A DNA stretch of 64,000 bases from Bacteroidales bacterium UBA5833 (GCA_002433025.1 DJGZ01000042.1:54265-118264); one strand, 5' to 3'. Numbered from the stretch's first letter, positions 23,877-33,015 are shown. Program-made: numbers and translations. Notes: generated from the sequence alone by a model not told the origin.

Positions 23877-25235
23877 CTAATCCCGAAGGCAACGGACGCT
23901 AAAGCCTACTTGCTTAGTGGCTAAGGTTCCGCCCACGCTGCCGTAGAGGTAAATCAGGCAACGGCCATAGGCGTCGGCAGAGGAGAACTCCGTAGAAGAC
24001 CACCAGGACCCGTTGTAGCCAATGTCGAAGAAATTACCATTGTAGCTACGGTATCCGCCCGGAAGACCTGAAAAGCCGTAATCGTCTGTACCCCAATCAT
24101 AGTTATTCTCTTCCCACCGCGGATGCTCGCTTGTTTTGCAACCGCCGCCGAGCGGTGAATTCACCTGCCTGCAGGATTTCAATTCATTGCCTTGAGGGGA
24201 ATTTGTACCACCAATATAGTCTGTCAGTTCTTTCCATTCTTCATTGGTTGTCACATGCCAGCCTATAGGGCAAAGGCCGTTGGGGTCAACTGTAGTAAAA
24301 AAGTTGTACACGGCTCCGTAGCTGTCTTTCCATGAGATGTCGTTGTCATACCAAACATAAGCGCCGGTAGTCAGGTCTAGCCACTCATCAGGATCAGTTA
24401 CATTGGGTATGGGTGTGCCATTATTGTATGTGGTGGTTTTCAGGTTCTCTTTCATCCAGCATTGATTACCTATCTGCACAGTATTATATACATTGCCATC
24501 AATATCAGTAACAGTTGGGGCTCCGGGGCAGGGATATCCGGTATAATGAAAGTAATAGATCTGGTCATCTGTGGGAGAGCTGGTTATGTCCCGCTAACCC
24601 AGATTGGTAAACGATGTAAATTTGAGCTGGTCGCCCAGATTAAACAAGAAATTGTTAAGCGCGCTTCCCGATTTATAATCCCCGACTCCGGTTTTCTGCT
24701 GCCCGTTGTATCCCAGCTTGCAATATCCTGAAGCATTCGCATCGGTTGGAGAATTGAACATTTTTATCGTCCGGCTTTGCCGGTCTGCGCGGGCAGTAAG
24801 AAAATAGAGGCTTTCCCTGCCGGGGTGAAAAGTGAAGGAATGGCTGCCCCGTTCCAAATGGAATTCCTGATTGACCATCTCTCTTCCGATTACATCGCTA
24901 ATGGTGATCAGGATGTCATTTCTTTCAGGCAGCCAGAGGCTCACTATTGTTTGGCCTTTCATTGGGTTAGGGAAGTTTTGGGAAAGGGAAAAACAACTGA
25001 CCTCGCAGGCCAGGTTTTCATTCATGCCGGTGATGTAGTCAAGCACCAAAACGGTATCAGGTGCATAAAGAGTGGTATCACCGCCCTGGGTCAGGTTTTC
25101 GATCAGGATGCTGTTCAATGGTACGTGCCGGGCATTGCTATCAGCGATGAAGGTCAGGGTCATTGCTGCTTTCTGGGCGAAAGCGCCCATGATCATTCCG
25201 ATCATTAGTGCTGTAAATAAAATTCCTGCTTTCAT
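23877..25235 (-). pseudogene. Exported Fib_succ_major-domain surface protein, interrupted by an in-frame TAG
   Basis: Two ORFs, 25235-24594 (213 aa) and 24479-23877 (200 aa), lie in the same frame. A single TAG follows FTNLG at 24596-24594, and the 38 codons between the stop and the second ORF read on smoothly (RDITSSPTDDQIYYFHY, then GYPCPGAPTVTDIDGNVYNT). The combined protein would have 452 codons. It has a signal peptide, an N-terminal region with a sorting-domain-like segment (SLSQNFPNPMKGQTIVSL...ISDVIGREM) and a C-terminal Fib_succ_major domain (QIGNQCWMKENLKTTTYNNG, WHVTTNEEWKEL, GFSGLPGGYRS, WWSSTE). Only one nonsense change is visible, so it is either a young pseudogene, a readthrough gene or a sequencing error. 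Confidence 0.8.
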
Positions 25236-25308
25236 AAGGCTGTGTTTTTATATGCTTAAAATTCTATGATTATTGTCAATTGCCGTTTTTATTTCCTTTC
25301 TTTATTAT

Positions 25309-25445
25309 GTTGGGCAACGTTTTGCATATGGCTTGTAGCGGTTTCGAAGCACTTTTCTGTCCACCGAAACCAAGGCTGGCTATGGAGTGAAAAACTTGCT
25401 GGCAGCCGTTCACCCGCCATAAGCTATATGCTTTATTACCCACCG
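25309..25445 (-). repeat. attC-like imperfect hairpin closing the 142-aa gene cassette
   Basis: On the minus strand one arm reads GGGTAATAAAGCATATAGCT, then TATGGCGG, and the other CCGCTACAAGCCATATGC, then AAAACGTTGCCC. The reverse complement of the first arm aligns with the second with a few mismatches and unpaired bases. About 75 bases separate the arms, with a smaller nested dyad. The element ends ACGTTGCCCA, the same GTTGCCCA that opens the cassette at 25908-25901. Length (about 137 bases), dyad symmetry and the repeated GTT core fit an integron attC site. Confidence 0.66.
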
Positions 25446-25460
25446 TTTTTTTATTATTCG

Positions 25461-25889
25461 TCATAGCCAATTCAGAACCGAAATAAGTCCAATAATTGTC
25501 AGTCCAATTAAAAAGATTCCAATTCCGATACATCCTATTTTAAAAGCTTTGTCTTTCCATGTTTCTTTAAGTTCAGGGAAAGTTTTGTCTTTCGAATCTC
25601 TGTCTTTGTTTGTTAACTCCACATAGTCAAAGAAGAATTCTCCATTTTCATCAATCCAATCTATATTCAGTCCAACAGATTCAACCTTATTTTTGTCATA
25701 TTCACGAGTTTCAGACTCAAGTCCAGCTTTAAGTAACTCAACAGCAAAAAGTTCAAGTCCTTTTCGGTTTGCTTTTATGCAACTTTCATCTGGTCCACCA
25801 CCATATTGGTAAAATCCGAAATAAGCTTTCTGCTTATCATTCCGATTTTCTAATTCCGTTATTATCCTCTTTAATTCTTCGTCTGTCAT
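25461..25889 (-). CDS. Unknown protein with a C-terminal membrane anchor (cassette gene)
   Basis: The 142-aa protein has a soluble, charged N-terminal part of about 115 residues (MTDEELKRIITELENRNDKQ; then GFYQYGGGPDESCIKANRKG). One hydrophobic helix follows at the C-terminus (IGCIGIGIFLIGLTIIGLISVL), with only a few residues after it. This makes it a likely tail-anchored or single-pass inner-membrane protein with its bulk in the cytoplasm. I do not recognise the family. The ATG at 25889 lies 12 bases after the cassette's GTTGCCCA end, which is typical for cassette genes that use the upstream gene's promoter. Base composition is AT-rich compared with the chromosome. Confidence 0.7.
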   Translation of the reverse strand: MTDEELKRIITELENRNDKQKAYFGFYQYGGGPDESCIKANRKGLELFAVELLKAGLESETREYDKNKVESVGLNIDWIDENGEFFFDYVELTNKDRDSKDKTFPELKETWKDKAFKIGCIGIGIFLIGLTIIGLISVLNWL

Positions 25890-25959
25890 TTCTCAAATGG
25901 TGGGCAACTCTTTAATATCATCACAAACTTACCACTTTTCCTTTCTTATTCCAACACCT

Positions 25960-26505
25960 CTAATACCTGTTCCAGGCCACCACTTCCTCCACCGGCTTCC
26001 GTATTTTTTTGCGCAAGGGATAGCCTTCCTGCGGATAGCCCAGCGTAATTACCAAGCCGACCTGCTTGCCGGCCGGGATATGCAGCAGCTTCTGCAGTTT
26101 TATCTCGTCAAACCACCCGATCATGCAGGTACCCAGGCCCAGTTCGGCGGCCTGCAGACAGAAATGTTCGGCGGCTATGCCGATATCGATCAATGGCCAC
26201 TCCTTTTTCTTGACCTGCATGGCCAGGCGGGTAAACCAGCGCGCCTTTTCGATAACGATCACCACCATCACCGGCGCCTGAACGGTGAATTTATTAATGA
26301 GTTGTATGTCGGTGAACGTTGCTTTGGCCACCTCGGTGCGCAACGGGTCCTGATCAACCACGATAAACCGCCAGGGCTGGGAGTTACTGGCCGAAGGAGC
26401 CAGCCGGGCGGCCTCCAGACACAGGTTGATCTTCTCCGCTTCCAGGGTGCGTGCATCATACCGGCGAACGCTTTGCCTTTGTATAATTAATTCCTTAAAA
26501 GTCAT
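25960..26505 (-). CDS. Nitroreductase-family FMN oxidoreductase
   Basis: The 181-aa protein is a typical small nitroreductase, a homodimeric FMN enzyme that reduces nitro compounds, quinones or flavins with NAD(P)H. It opens with IIQRQSVRRYD (the RxSxR(x)F/Y phosphate-binding motif), continues with EAARLAPSASNSQPWRFIVV, and has IDIGIAAEHFCLQAAELGLGTCMIGWFD in the second half. The C-terminal block LVITLGYPQEGYPLRKK is the family's GYP segment. A decayed 3' paralogue lies 4.1 kb away at 21830-22003. An integron-like cassette begins 52 bases after its stop. The natural substrate is unknown. Confidence 0.93.
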   Translation of the reverse strand: MTFKELIIQRQSVRRYDARTLEAEKINLCLEAARLAPSASNSQPWRFIVVDQDPLRTEVAKATFTDIQLINKFTVQAPVMVVIVIEKARWFTRLAMQVKKKEWPLIDIGIAAEHFCLQAAELGLGTCMIGWFDEIKLQKLLHIPAGKQVGLVITLGYPQEGYPLRKKIRKPVEEVVAWNRY

Positions 26506-26638
26506 TGTTTTAAGATCAGTTTCATCAATAAGTTAACCATCAGGCAAAGTTTCCAAAAAAAAGCGTTCAATCAGCACAATCTGCGACCTTAATCTCCGTT
26601 TGGCATTCCGGCACGCCAGGTACTGAGGCAGAAATCAT

Positions 26639-26646
26639 TAAATTTG
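26639..26646 (+). promoter_or_regulatory. -7 element upstream of the ECF sigma operon
   Basis: TAAATTTG fits TAnnTTTG, 29 bases before the sigma-factor ATG at 26676. No good -33 element is seen at the usual distance, so it may be weak or activator-dependent. Confidence 0.45.
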
Positions 26647-26675
26647 CCGGAACAGTTTAACCGTAAAGTCTATCC

Positions 26676-27221
26676 ATGCCTTCCCTGACCAAGGAGAACT
26701 TTGAAGTTATCTTTCGCAGCGAATTCAAAGGGCTGTGTTTTTTCGCCATTAAATACGTGAAGGATTATGAAGCTTCGCGCGAAATTGTCCAGGATGCCTT
26801 TATACAGCTCTGGGAAAAACGCGCCATCATCGATACCGGCAGACCGGTTAAATCGTACCTTACCACTACCGTTCAGAACAGGTGTCTCAATTACCTGCGC
26901 GACAACAGGAAATTTGACCGGAACCTGCTGGAGATCGAACGGCTGAATGTGACAGACTATGAGACGGCAGCTGATTTTCTGGTGGAAAAAGAACTTCATT
27001 ACCGGATTGAAGATGCCCTGGCTGAGCTTCCCGAAAAATGCCGCGAGGTGTTTTTACTGAACCGCAATGAGCAACTCAGGTACCGCGAGATTGCCGAAAA
27101 GCTGGGTATTTCATTAAAAACAGTTGAAACCCGGATGTCGAAAGCCTTGAATCATCTGCGTAAAAGGCTGCTGGAATTCACGGGTGTGCTCGCTCTTTTA
27201 ATCAGGTTATTTCAGGGTTGA
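26676..27221 (+). CDS. ECF RNA polymerase sigma-70 factor
   Basis: The 181-aa protein has region 2 at about residues 15-85 (FFAIKYVKDYEASREIVQDAFIQLWEKR, the core- and -10-binding helix) and region 4 at about 115-170 (ALAELPEKCREVFLLNRNEQLRYREIAEKLGISLKTVETRMSKAL, the -35-recognising helix-turn-helix). It is of the Bacteroidota expansion type found with FecR and TonB receptors. It is the first gene of a four-gene unit, followed 63 bases later by its FecR partner. It is expected to switch on this receptor operon when FecR signals ligand uptake. Confidence 0.95.
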   Translation: MPSLTKENFEVIFRSEFKGLCFFAIKYVKDYEASREIVQDAFIQLWEKRAIIDTGRPVKSYLTTTVQNRCLNYLRDNRKFDRNLLEIERLNVTDYETAADFLVEKELHYRIEDALAELPEKCREVFLLNRNEQLRYREIAEKLGISLKTVETRMSKALNHLRKRLLEFTGVLALLIRLFQG

Positions 27222-27284
27222 GAAAAAAGGCCTTCTGAATCAGGGTAAATCCTTTCAGCGGTGTATTATTGACAGGAGCAAAAG

Positions 27285-28289
27285 ATGAAAAAAGAAACTA
27301 CGAATTATGAAATTCTGATCAGCAGGTACTTTTCAGGAGAAAGTACACCTGAAGAAGTCAGGGAATTATCGGAATGGCTTTCCGGTAATCCGGACCATCT
27401 TGCCATCTTTGAGGAATACCATAAAACCTGGCTGCTGAGTACATCGGATGCCATTGAAACCGGCACGGATACCGGCAGGGAGTGGGAAATCCTCTCCGGC
27501 AAACTTCAACACCCCGCCCTCAGCCAAAAATCAGGCAAGCTCGTTAAAATGCCGGCACGCAACACGATCTGGAAGGCCATCGCCGCTGCGGTTGTGGTGT
27601 TCATGGTCGCGGGCGCGGTTATGTTGCTGCTCCCGCGGAGTCAGCGGGTGATTACGGCAGGAGCGGAAACCCTGGCCCACACCCTCCCCGACGGCTCCTT
27701 CATCACCCTGAATGCGGGTGCGGAAATTCGTTATGACCCTGATTTCGGATCAGAAAACCGTTCCGTCAGCCTTAAAGGCGAAGCGCTTTTCGAAGTTCAG
27801 AAAGATGCCGGAAAACCTTTCGTGGTATCCGACGGCAAGGCGCGCATAGAAGTGCTGGGAACCGTTTTCAGCGTGGATGCGCCGGGCGGAGGCCAGACCA
27901 GCATTTCACTCGCGGAAGGCAAAGTGGCGCTCTATTTTTCCAACGCGCAACAGGATAAAAAATATCTTGAACCCGGCGAAGCTGCGATTATGTCATCCGG
28001 CAGCCGGGAAATTACCGTAAAACCCAATGACGACCCGAACTATCTGGCATGGAAGACCCGGGTAATCACTTTCGAAAACACCTCCATGGAAAGGGTTGCC
28101 CAAACCCTGAATAAGGTCTATCATATAAAAATCAGGTTTGAGGATCCGTCCATTGCCGGGTGCAGGCTTACTGCCTCATTCAGCAATCAACCCCTTAAAT
28201 CTGTGCTCAATGTGATCACCACCACACTCGACCTCAGCTATAAGATAAACAAGGACGCAGTATTGATTTCAGGTACAGGTTGTAACTGA
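27285..28289 (+). CDS. FecR-type anti-sigma factor
   Basis: The 334-aa inner-membrane protein relays ligand binding at the outer-membrane receptor to the ECF sigma factor. The cytoplasmic N-terminal segment (YFSGESTPEEVRELSEWLSGNPDH) is the typical sigma-binding region. One transmembrane helix lies at about residues 95-120 (AIAAAVVVFMVAGAVMLLL). The periplasmic FecR domain carries LPDGSFITLNAGAEIRY, VSLKGEALFEVQKDAGKPFVV and IEVLGTVFSVDA. A C-terminal DUF4974-like domain (ITFENTSMERVAQTLNKVY) resembles the STN fold. It lies between the sigma factor and the TonB receptor. Confidence 0.95.
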   Translation: MKKETTNYEILISRYFSGESTPEEVRELSEWLSGNPDHLAIFEEYHKTWLLSTSDAIETGTDTGREWEILSGKLQHPALSQKSGKLVKMPARNTIWKAIAAAVVVFMVAGAVMLLLPRSQRVITAGAETLAHTLPDGSFITLNAGAEIRYDPDFGSENRSVSLKGEALFEVQKDAGKPFVVSDGKARIEVLGTVFSVDAPGGGQTSISLAEGKVALYFSNAQQDKKYLEPGEAAIMSSGSREITVKPNDDPNYLAWKTRVITFENTSMERVAQTLNKVYHIKIRFEDPSIAGCRLTASFSNQPLKSVLNVITTTLDLSYKINKDAVLISGTGCN

Positions 28290-28341
28290 TGCGGCATTAC
28301 ATTCCGGTTAATATGGAATTAAATCAAGTGTAAACGGCAAA

Positions 28342-31008
28342 TTGAAAACCTGCACCCTGACATACCTCCGCATCATCCTGGTCGTTATACTGATGACGGG
28401 AATAACTGTGCTTAATGCCCAGCAGCAGGAAAGGAAACTTACGCTGCATCTTGAAAACGTAAGCCTGAGGTCAGCCCTGAAAGAAATTGAAAAAACCTGC
28501 AAAATCCGTTTCTCATACAATCCCGGTAAACTCCCGCTTGAAAAGAGCGTAAGCATTTCTGTAAAGGAAGAAAGTCTTCATACGCTGCTCAGCAGGCTGT
28601 TGCAACCCCTGGATGTTTCATTTCAATTTACTGAGGACCAGGTAATCCTGAAACCTGCAGCAAAAAGCGCAACAAAAGAGAAGCAGATAGCTGAATATCA
28701 AAAGTTTACCCTTAGCGGAACCGTCAGGGATACGTTGACCGGCGAGGTCATCATCGGCGCAAATATATACGACAAAGCAACCTTCCGGGGGACCACCTCC
28801 AATGCTTTTGGATTCTACTCACTTACCCTGCCGGAAGGGCAATACGATCTGGCAGTTTCCATGGTCGGTTACAAATCTGAAAACCTTGAAATTGCCCTGA
28901 CGAAAAATCAATCAATTGATTTTAAAATAAAAGAATCGGCGATTGACATTCAGGAGGTTGTTGTTATCTCTGACGGGGAAACCGCAGCCATTGATCCGGC
29001 GGCACCGGGATCGGTAAGGCTTACAGGGACCGAACTCAGGCGGATGGCTGGTTTTGCGGGCAATGCGGATGTGCTGAAATCCCTGCAGTCGGTGCCTGGA
29101 TTCAGCGCCTTTGGTGACGGATCGTCTTTTTACTATGTCAGGGGAGGTAACCATGATCAGAATCTTTTGCTGATTGATGACGCACCGGTCTTCAACCCGG
29201 CCCATCTGTTCGGGTTCTTTACGGCCATTGCGCCGGACGCGATAAAAGATGTGAAGGCTTACAAGGGCGATTTCCCCGCGAATTATGGAGGCAGGCTCTC
29301 TTCCGTTATCGACATCAGGGCCAGGGATGGCAACATGAACAATATTGGTTTTTCCGGCAATCTGGGTATTTTCACTTCAGATCTCACCCTGGAAGGGCCT
29401 GTTGTAAAGGAAACAGGATCATTCATCCTTTCGGGCCGGAAGTCAAACCTTAACTGGCTGAATAATAACAAACTGAATGGCAGGAGCTTTACCATTGATT
29501 TTTACGACCTGAACGCAAAAGCCAATATCCGGATCAACAGGAACAACAGGCTTTACCTGACGGCTTTTTATGGTCGTGACGATTTCAGCAGACTGACCAA
29601 TGCCTCGGTTAATACATTCGGGATAAGCTGGGACAACACAGCGGCAACCCTCCGGTGGAACCATATCTTCAGCAACAAGCTCTTCTCCAATACCACAGCG
29701 GTTGTCAGCCAATACAACTATTACCTTTATATATCGCGGCAGCAGGATGATTACTGGAAATCTTCCATCCGCACCCGTATCCTGAAAAGTGACTTCAGCT
29801 GGTTTCCGTCCGCAGGCATTACCATGAAGTTCGGAGCCGAGCTGGCCGCTTACCATTCAAATCCGGGAAACGTACATTTCTCGGATGAAGAAACCCGGCG
29901 AAACGCGCCGGTTATCCCGGAATACAACTCCCTGGCCATCAACGGCTACATCAGCAATGAGCATAAGATCAACGAAAAGCTGGCTGTGCGTTACGGCCTC
30001 AGGCTGAGCAGCTGGCGGAATCCGGGACCGGGAACAGTTTATCTGTTTGATGCTGCCCATGAGGTTTATGACACGCTTGAAGTAGAAAAAGGGACCTACC
30101 ATTCGCCCTACTTCAACCTGGAACCCCGCCTGAGCGTGACCTGGACACCCAAAAAATGGATTTCATTTACAGCAGGTTACAGCAGAACCGTACAGTATAT
30201 CCAGATGCTTTCCAATTCAACCAGCCCCTTTACTTCACTGGAAGTCTGGGCGCCCTCAGGTCCGGTTATCAGGCCACAGAAAGCCGATCTGGCAACTACC
30301 GGTATTTCGGTAAGCCTGCCCGGGAACATGACGCTTAGTTTCGAAGGATTCTACAAGCAGCTGTATAATCAGACAGATTACAGGGATCATGCAAATATGC
30401 TCTACAATCCGTTGATCGAAGGGGAATTAAGGTTCGGAAAAACCCTTGCCACCGGTCTGGAAGTTATGTTACGCAAGCACGGGGGACGTTTCACGGGCTG
30501 GGCAGGGTACACCTTTGCCCGCACGATGAAAAATATTGACGGGATAAACGGAAACAGGGAATTTCCGGCACACTATGACCATCCGCATTCATTTTCCACC
30601 CACCTTATGTTCAAGGCCGGGAAAAAATGGGATTTTGCAGCCCAGTGGAATTTTATGACGGGAGGTGCATTCACTTCTCCGGTTGGTTTTATGCAATACG
30701 ACGGTTATGTTGTTCCGGTATACGGCGAAAAGCACAACGACCGTTACCCTGCCTACCACCGCCTTGACCTTTCCGTATCATGGATGTTGAATAAACCTGA
30801 CCGAAAGTACCGGCACCATATCGTATTTGCAGCTTACAATGTTTATGGCCGTGAAAATCCCTTTTCACTCAGTTTCAACAAAATCATGAACGGGAATGAT
30901 GATTTTGTGGTCCCGGCGGATCTGAACGGAGCCTATGAAATTATCCCGACACAGCTTTCTGTTTCGGGCGTCATCCCTTCCATCAATTACATCTTTAAAT
31001 TTCAATGA
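28342..31008 (+). CDS. TonB-dependent outer-membrane receptor with STN and carboxypeptidase-like N-terminal domains
   Basis: The 888-aa receptor imports an unidentified ligand across the outer membrane. The start is a TTG (28342), because a stop lies just upstream and no ATG precedes the signal peptide (ILVVILMTGITVLNAQ). In order it has an STN signalling domain (about 30-105, LENVSLRSALKEIEKTCKI), a carboxypeptidase D-like regulatory domain (about 118-205, GTVRDTLTGEVIIGANIY), a plug (about 225-330, LKSLQSVPGFSAFGDGSSFYYVRGGNHDQNLLLIDD) and a beta-barrel ending FKF-Q. The STN domain fits the sigma/FecR pair upstream. Its stop overlaps the next start by four bases (ATGA). There is no SusD-like partner, so iron complexes, peptides or other small ligands are as likely as glycans. 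Confidence 0.95.
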   Translation: MKTCTLTYLRIILVVILMTGITVLNAQQQERKLTLHLENVSLRSALKEIEKTCKIRFSYNPGKLPLEKSVSISVKEESLHTLLSRLLQPLDVSFQFTEDQVILKPAAKSATKEKQIAEYQKFTLSGTVRDTLTGEVIIGANIYDKATFRGTTSNAFGFYSLTLPEGQYDLAVSMVGYKSENLEIALTKNQSIDFKIKESAIDIQEVVVISDGETAAIDPAAPGSVRLTGTELRRMAGFAGNADVLKSLQSVPGFSAFGDGSSFYYVRGGNHDQNLLLIDDAPVFNPAHLFGFFTAIAPDAIKDVKAYKGDFPANYGGRLSSVIDIRARDGNMNNIGFSGNLGIFTSDLTLEGPVVKETGSFILSGRKSNLNWLNNNKLNGRSFTIDFYDLNAKANIRINRNNRLYLTAFYGRDDFSRLTNASVNTFGISWDNTAATLRWNHIFSNKLFSNTTAVVSQYNYYLYISRQQDDYWKSSIRTRILKSDFSWFPSAGITMKFGAELAAYHSNPGNVHFSDEETRRNAPVIPEYNSLAINGYISNEHKINEKLAVRYGLRLSSWRNPGPGTVYLFDAAHEVYDTLEVEKGTYHSPYFNLEPRLSVTWTPKKWISFTAGYSRTVQYIQMLSNSTSPFTSLEVWAPSGPVIRPQKADLATTGISVSLPGNMTLSFEGFYKQLYNQTDYRDHANMLYNPLIEGELRFGKTLATGLEVMLRKHGGRFTGWAGYTFARTMKNIDGINGNREFPAHYDHPHSFSTHLMFKAGKKWDFAAQWNFMTGGAFTSPVGFMQYDGYVVPVYGEKHNDRYPAYHRLDLSVSWMLNKPDRKYRHHIVFAAYNVYGRENPFSLSFNKIMNGNDDFVVPADLNGAYEIIPTQLSVSGVIPSINYIFKFQ

Positions 31009-31871
31009 AGATGAAACATTTTCTGCGCATCCGGGCTTCAGCTTTCGTCCTGATTTTTCTGCTCGCTTCCTGCGAAAAGGCGGTTGACTGGCCATTGGAT
31101 GGCATGATGCAGGACAGGATCATTGTGGAAGGCATTATCACAAATGAAAATAAAATTCAGGAAATAAAACTTTCACTGCCTTTTAAGAATCCGAATGAAC
31201 CGGCGCCGGTGGTAAGTGGCGCCGGAGTTCAGGTAAGCTCGGCAGACGGGGTATTCCTTTTCAGTGAAGACCCGGATCAGCCGGGGTTATACAGGTCGGA
31301 ACAGCCGTTCCGGGGGCTGCCCGGCCGCACGTATACATTGCTTATCAGTTACGGGGGTGAAATCATCACGGCAAAAGCACCGATGACTACGAGTCAGGAT
31401 TTTGTTTTTCTTAAGTACGCCAGGGACCCTGAAACCAAACTATTCAGGATTATTTGGGTAGCCAATACCTACAATGCAAAACGGGCCGCGATGTACGAGA
31501 TCCTGCTTGACTGGTCAGAGGTGGCAGGCTATGAGCACCTTGAAGCCCATGAAACCCGGGCCAGACTGATTTACTACACCCTTCCGACCCTTGACGTCAG
31601 CCAGATTTTTGCGCCGCCGGCCGAAACGGTGTTGTTTCCGTCAGGCACAAAAATCACCGAGCGGAGGTACTCGCTGGCTCCGGAACACGCGGATTTTATA
31701 CGGGCGGTATTGCTTGAAACCAGCTGGCAGGGAGGGTATTTCAGCTCCGCTTCTGCCAATCTTCCTACAAACCTGAGCGGAAAAGGAGCCGGATTTTTCG
31801 GCGCCTGCGCGGTGACGACAAAAACCGGAACAGCACGACTGACAGGGCTTTCGGATCCAACCGGCAATTAA
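31005..31871 (+). CDS. DUF4249-family outer-membrane lipoprotein
   Basis: The 288-aa lipoprotein (lipobox LLASC, Cys about residue 23) belongs to the DUF4249 family. These proteins are encoded directly downstream of TonB receptors in Bacteroidota. The typical opening is present: RIIVEGIITNENKIQEIKLSL, a Pro/Val beta segment, YRSEQPFRGLPGRTYTLLISYGG, then TAKAPM. It overlaps the receptor stop by four bases, so it is translationally coupled and probably a surface or periplasmic partner of that receptor. The exact role is unknown. Confidence 0.88.
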   Translation: MKMKHFLRIRASAFVLIFLLASCEKAVDWPLDGMMQDRIIVEGIITNENKIQEIKLSLPFKNPNEPAPVVSGAGVQVSSADGVFLFSEDPDQPGLYRSEQPFRGLPGRTYTLLISYGGEIITAKAPMTTSQDFVFLKYARDPETKLFRIIWVANTYNAKRAAMYEILLDWSEVAGYEHLEAHETRARLIYYTLPTLDVSQIFAPPAETVLFPSGTKITERRYSLAPEHADFIRAVLLETSWQGGYFSSASANLPTNLSGKGAGFFGACAVTTKTGTARLTGLSDPTGN

Positions 31872-32013
31872 TCCGCTTTATTTTTTTAGTGATTTTTTAT
31901 TAACTACTAAAAAATATTGATTTTCTATCAGGGTAAACAGGGCAACCGGTGTAATCTTAATGTAAACGCTTTTTGAAAATAAACTGACAAACAAATCTCA
32001 AAAACACAAAAAA

Positions 32014-32955
32014 ATGAAAAGCATCATCTGTCTGAAGACGCCGGTTCTCATTATGACCATCCTGGCCCTCGCCCTCACATCATGTAAGAAAGACGATCTT
32101 GAAAAAGGCCGGAACGACCCCTCTACCCTCACCCAGTTAACTACAGACGAGGCCACTGTTGAAGATATTTCCAACGAAGCCCTGCAGGATGTGGAAGGTG
32201 TTTTAAGCTATCAGGGCAATGGCCTGAAATCGACCATGGAAATTCCCTGCAATGCTACCATCGACTCAACCTCGGTGATCAATGACACCATTACCATTTA
32301 CATAACCTATGACGGACTTTCCTGCAACGGCAGACGTTTCAGAACCGGGCAGGTGGAGATCAGGAAACGTGTTGGCACACGCTGGGGAATGCAGGGCGCC
32401 AGCGTAAATGTCCGTTACCGCAATTTCAGTGTAACCAGGGTGGCTACCGGGCATACAATTGTGATCAACAGTAACAAAACTTTTACCAATGTGACCGGCG
32501 GCTTTATTTTTATGCTTGGTCATAATGGTTTCACAACACTTACACACCGGGTGGAAGGTACTATGGAGGTAACCTTTGGCGACAATTCCGCCCGCACCTG
32601 GAATGTAGCCCGTCAGCGCACATTTACCGGTACCAGGGGTGAACTTATCCTGACAACTGATGGTTTCGGAACTTCAGGCAGCTACGACAACCTTGTGGTA
32701 TGGGGAACCAACCGGAACAGCGAAGTATTCTACACACAGATTATACAGCCTGTAGTTTACAAAGCCGCCTGCGACTGGAATCCCGTATCAGGCATCAAGG
32801 TCCATCAGATCCCCGAAGCGTCGAAAAACGCTACCATAACATTCGGCTTCGACAGCAATTACCAGCCGGTTACCGGCGACGATTGCCCGACCCATTACAA
32901 GGTTGACTGGGTTAACGGAACCTATACCGGAAGCAGTTTCCTTCCGCTGAGGTAA
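32014..32955 (+). CDS. Lipoprotein of unknown function
   Basis: The 313-aa protein has a lipoprotein signal (LALALTSC, then KKDDLEKG; Cys about residue 24). The mature part is almost entirely beta-strand in character, with Thr/Asn-rich repeats and ITIYITYDGLSCNGRRFRTGQVEI followed later by VRYRNFSVTRVATGHTI. Two cysteine-containing segments near the ends (IPCNATID; ACDWNPVSG; DDCPTHYKVDW) could form disulfides. I do not recognise a named domain. The gene lies 142 bases after the receptor operon, with its own strong terminator, so it is probably a separate unit. Confidence 0.75.
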   Translation: MKSIICLKTPVLIMTILALALTSCKKDDLEKGRNDPSTLTQLTTDEATVEDISNEALQDVEGVLSYQGNGLKSTMEIPCNATIDSTSVINDTITIYITYDGLSCNGRRFRTGQVEIRKRVGTRWGMQGASVNVRYRNFSVTRVATGHTIVINSNKTFTNVTGGFIFMLGHNGFTTLTHRVEGTMEVTFGDNSARTWNVARQRTFTGTRGELILTTDGFGTSGSYDNLVVWGTNRNSEVFYTQIIQPVVYKAACDWNPVSGIKVHQIPEASKNATITFGFDSNYQPVTGDDCPTHYKVDWVNGTYTGSSFLPLR

Positions 32956-32973
32956 AAAATAATAATCTGTTGC

Positions 32974-33015
32974 AGCAGCACTCCGTAAACCGGTCGTGCT
33001 GCTTTCTTTTTTTTT
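32974..33015 (+). terminator. Rho-independent terminator
   Basis: The 8-bp stem agcagcac / gtgctgct (32974-32981 and 32996-33003) is followed by ttcttttttttt. Confidence 0.85.

Larger units (their letters stand above)
25309..25908 (-). mobile_element. Integron-like gene cassette carrying the 142-aa gene
   Basis: On the minus strand the segment is bounded by direct copies of GTTGCCCA. It holds one ORF followed by an attC-like hairpin, and it abuts the 3' flank of an intact nitroreductase gene exactly at GTT. The equivalent GTT in the nitroreductase fragment at 21830 opens a different cassette. No integrase is visible nearby. Confidence 0.62.

Noticed and set aside
24594..25235. Two independent genes instead of one split gene (25235-24594 and 24479-23877)
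   Set aside because: Both are in the same frame with continuous sensible translation between them. The second lacks its own start signals and signal peptide, although its domain is an extracellular type.
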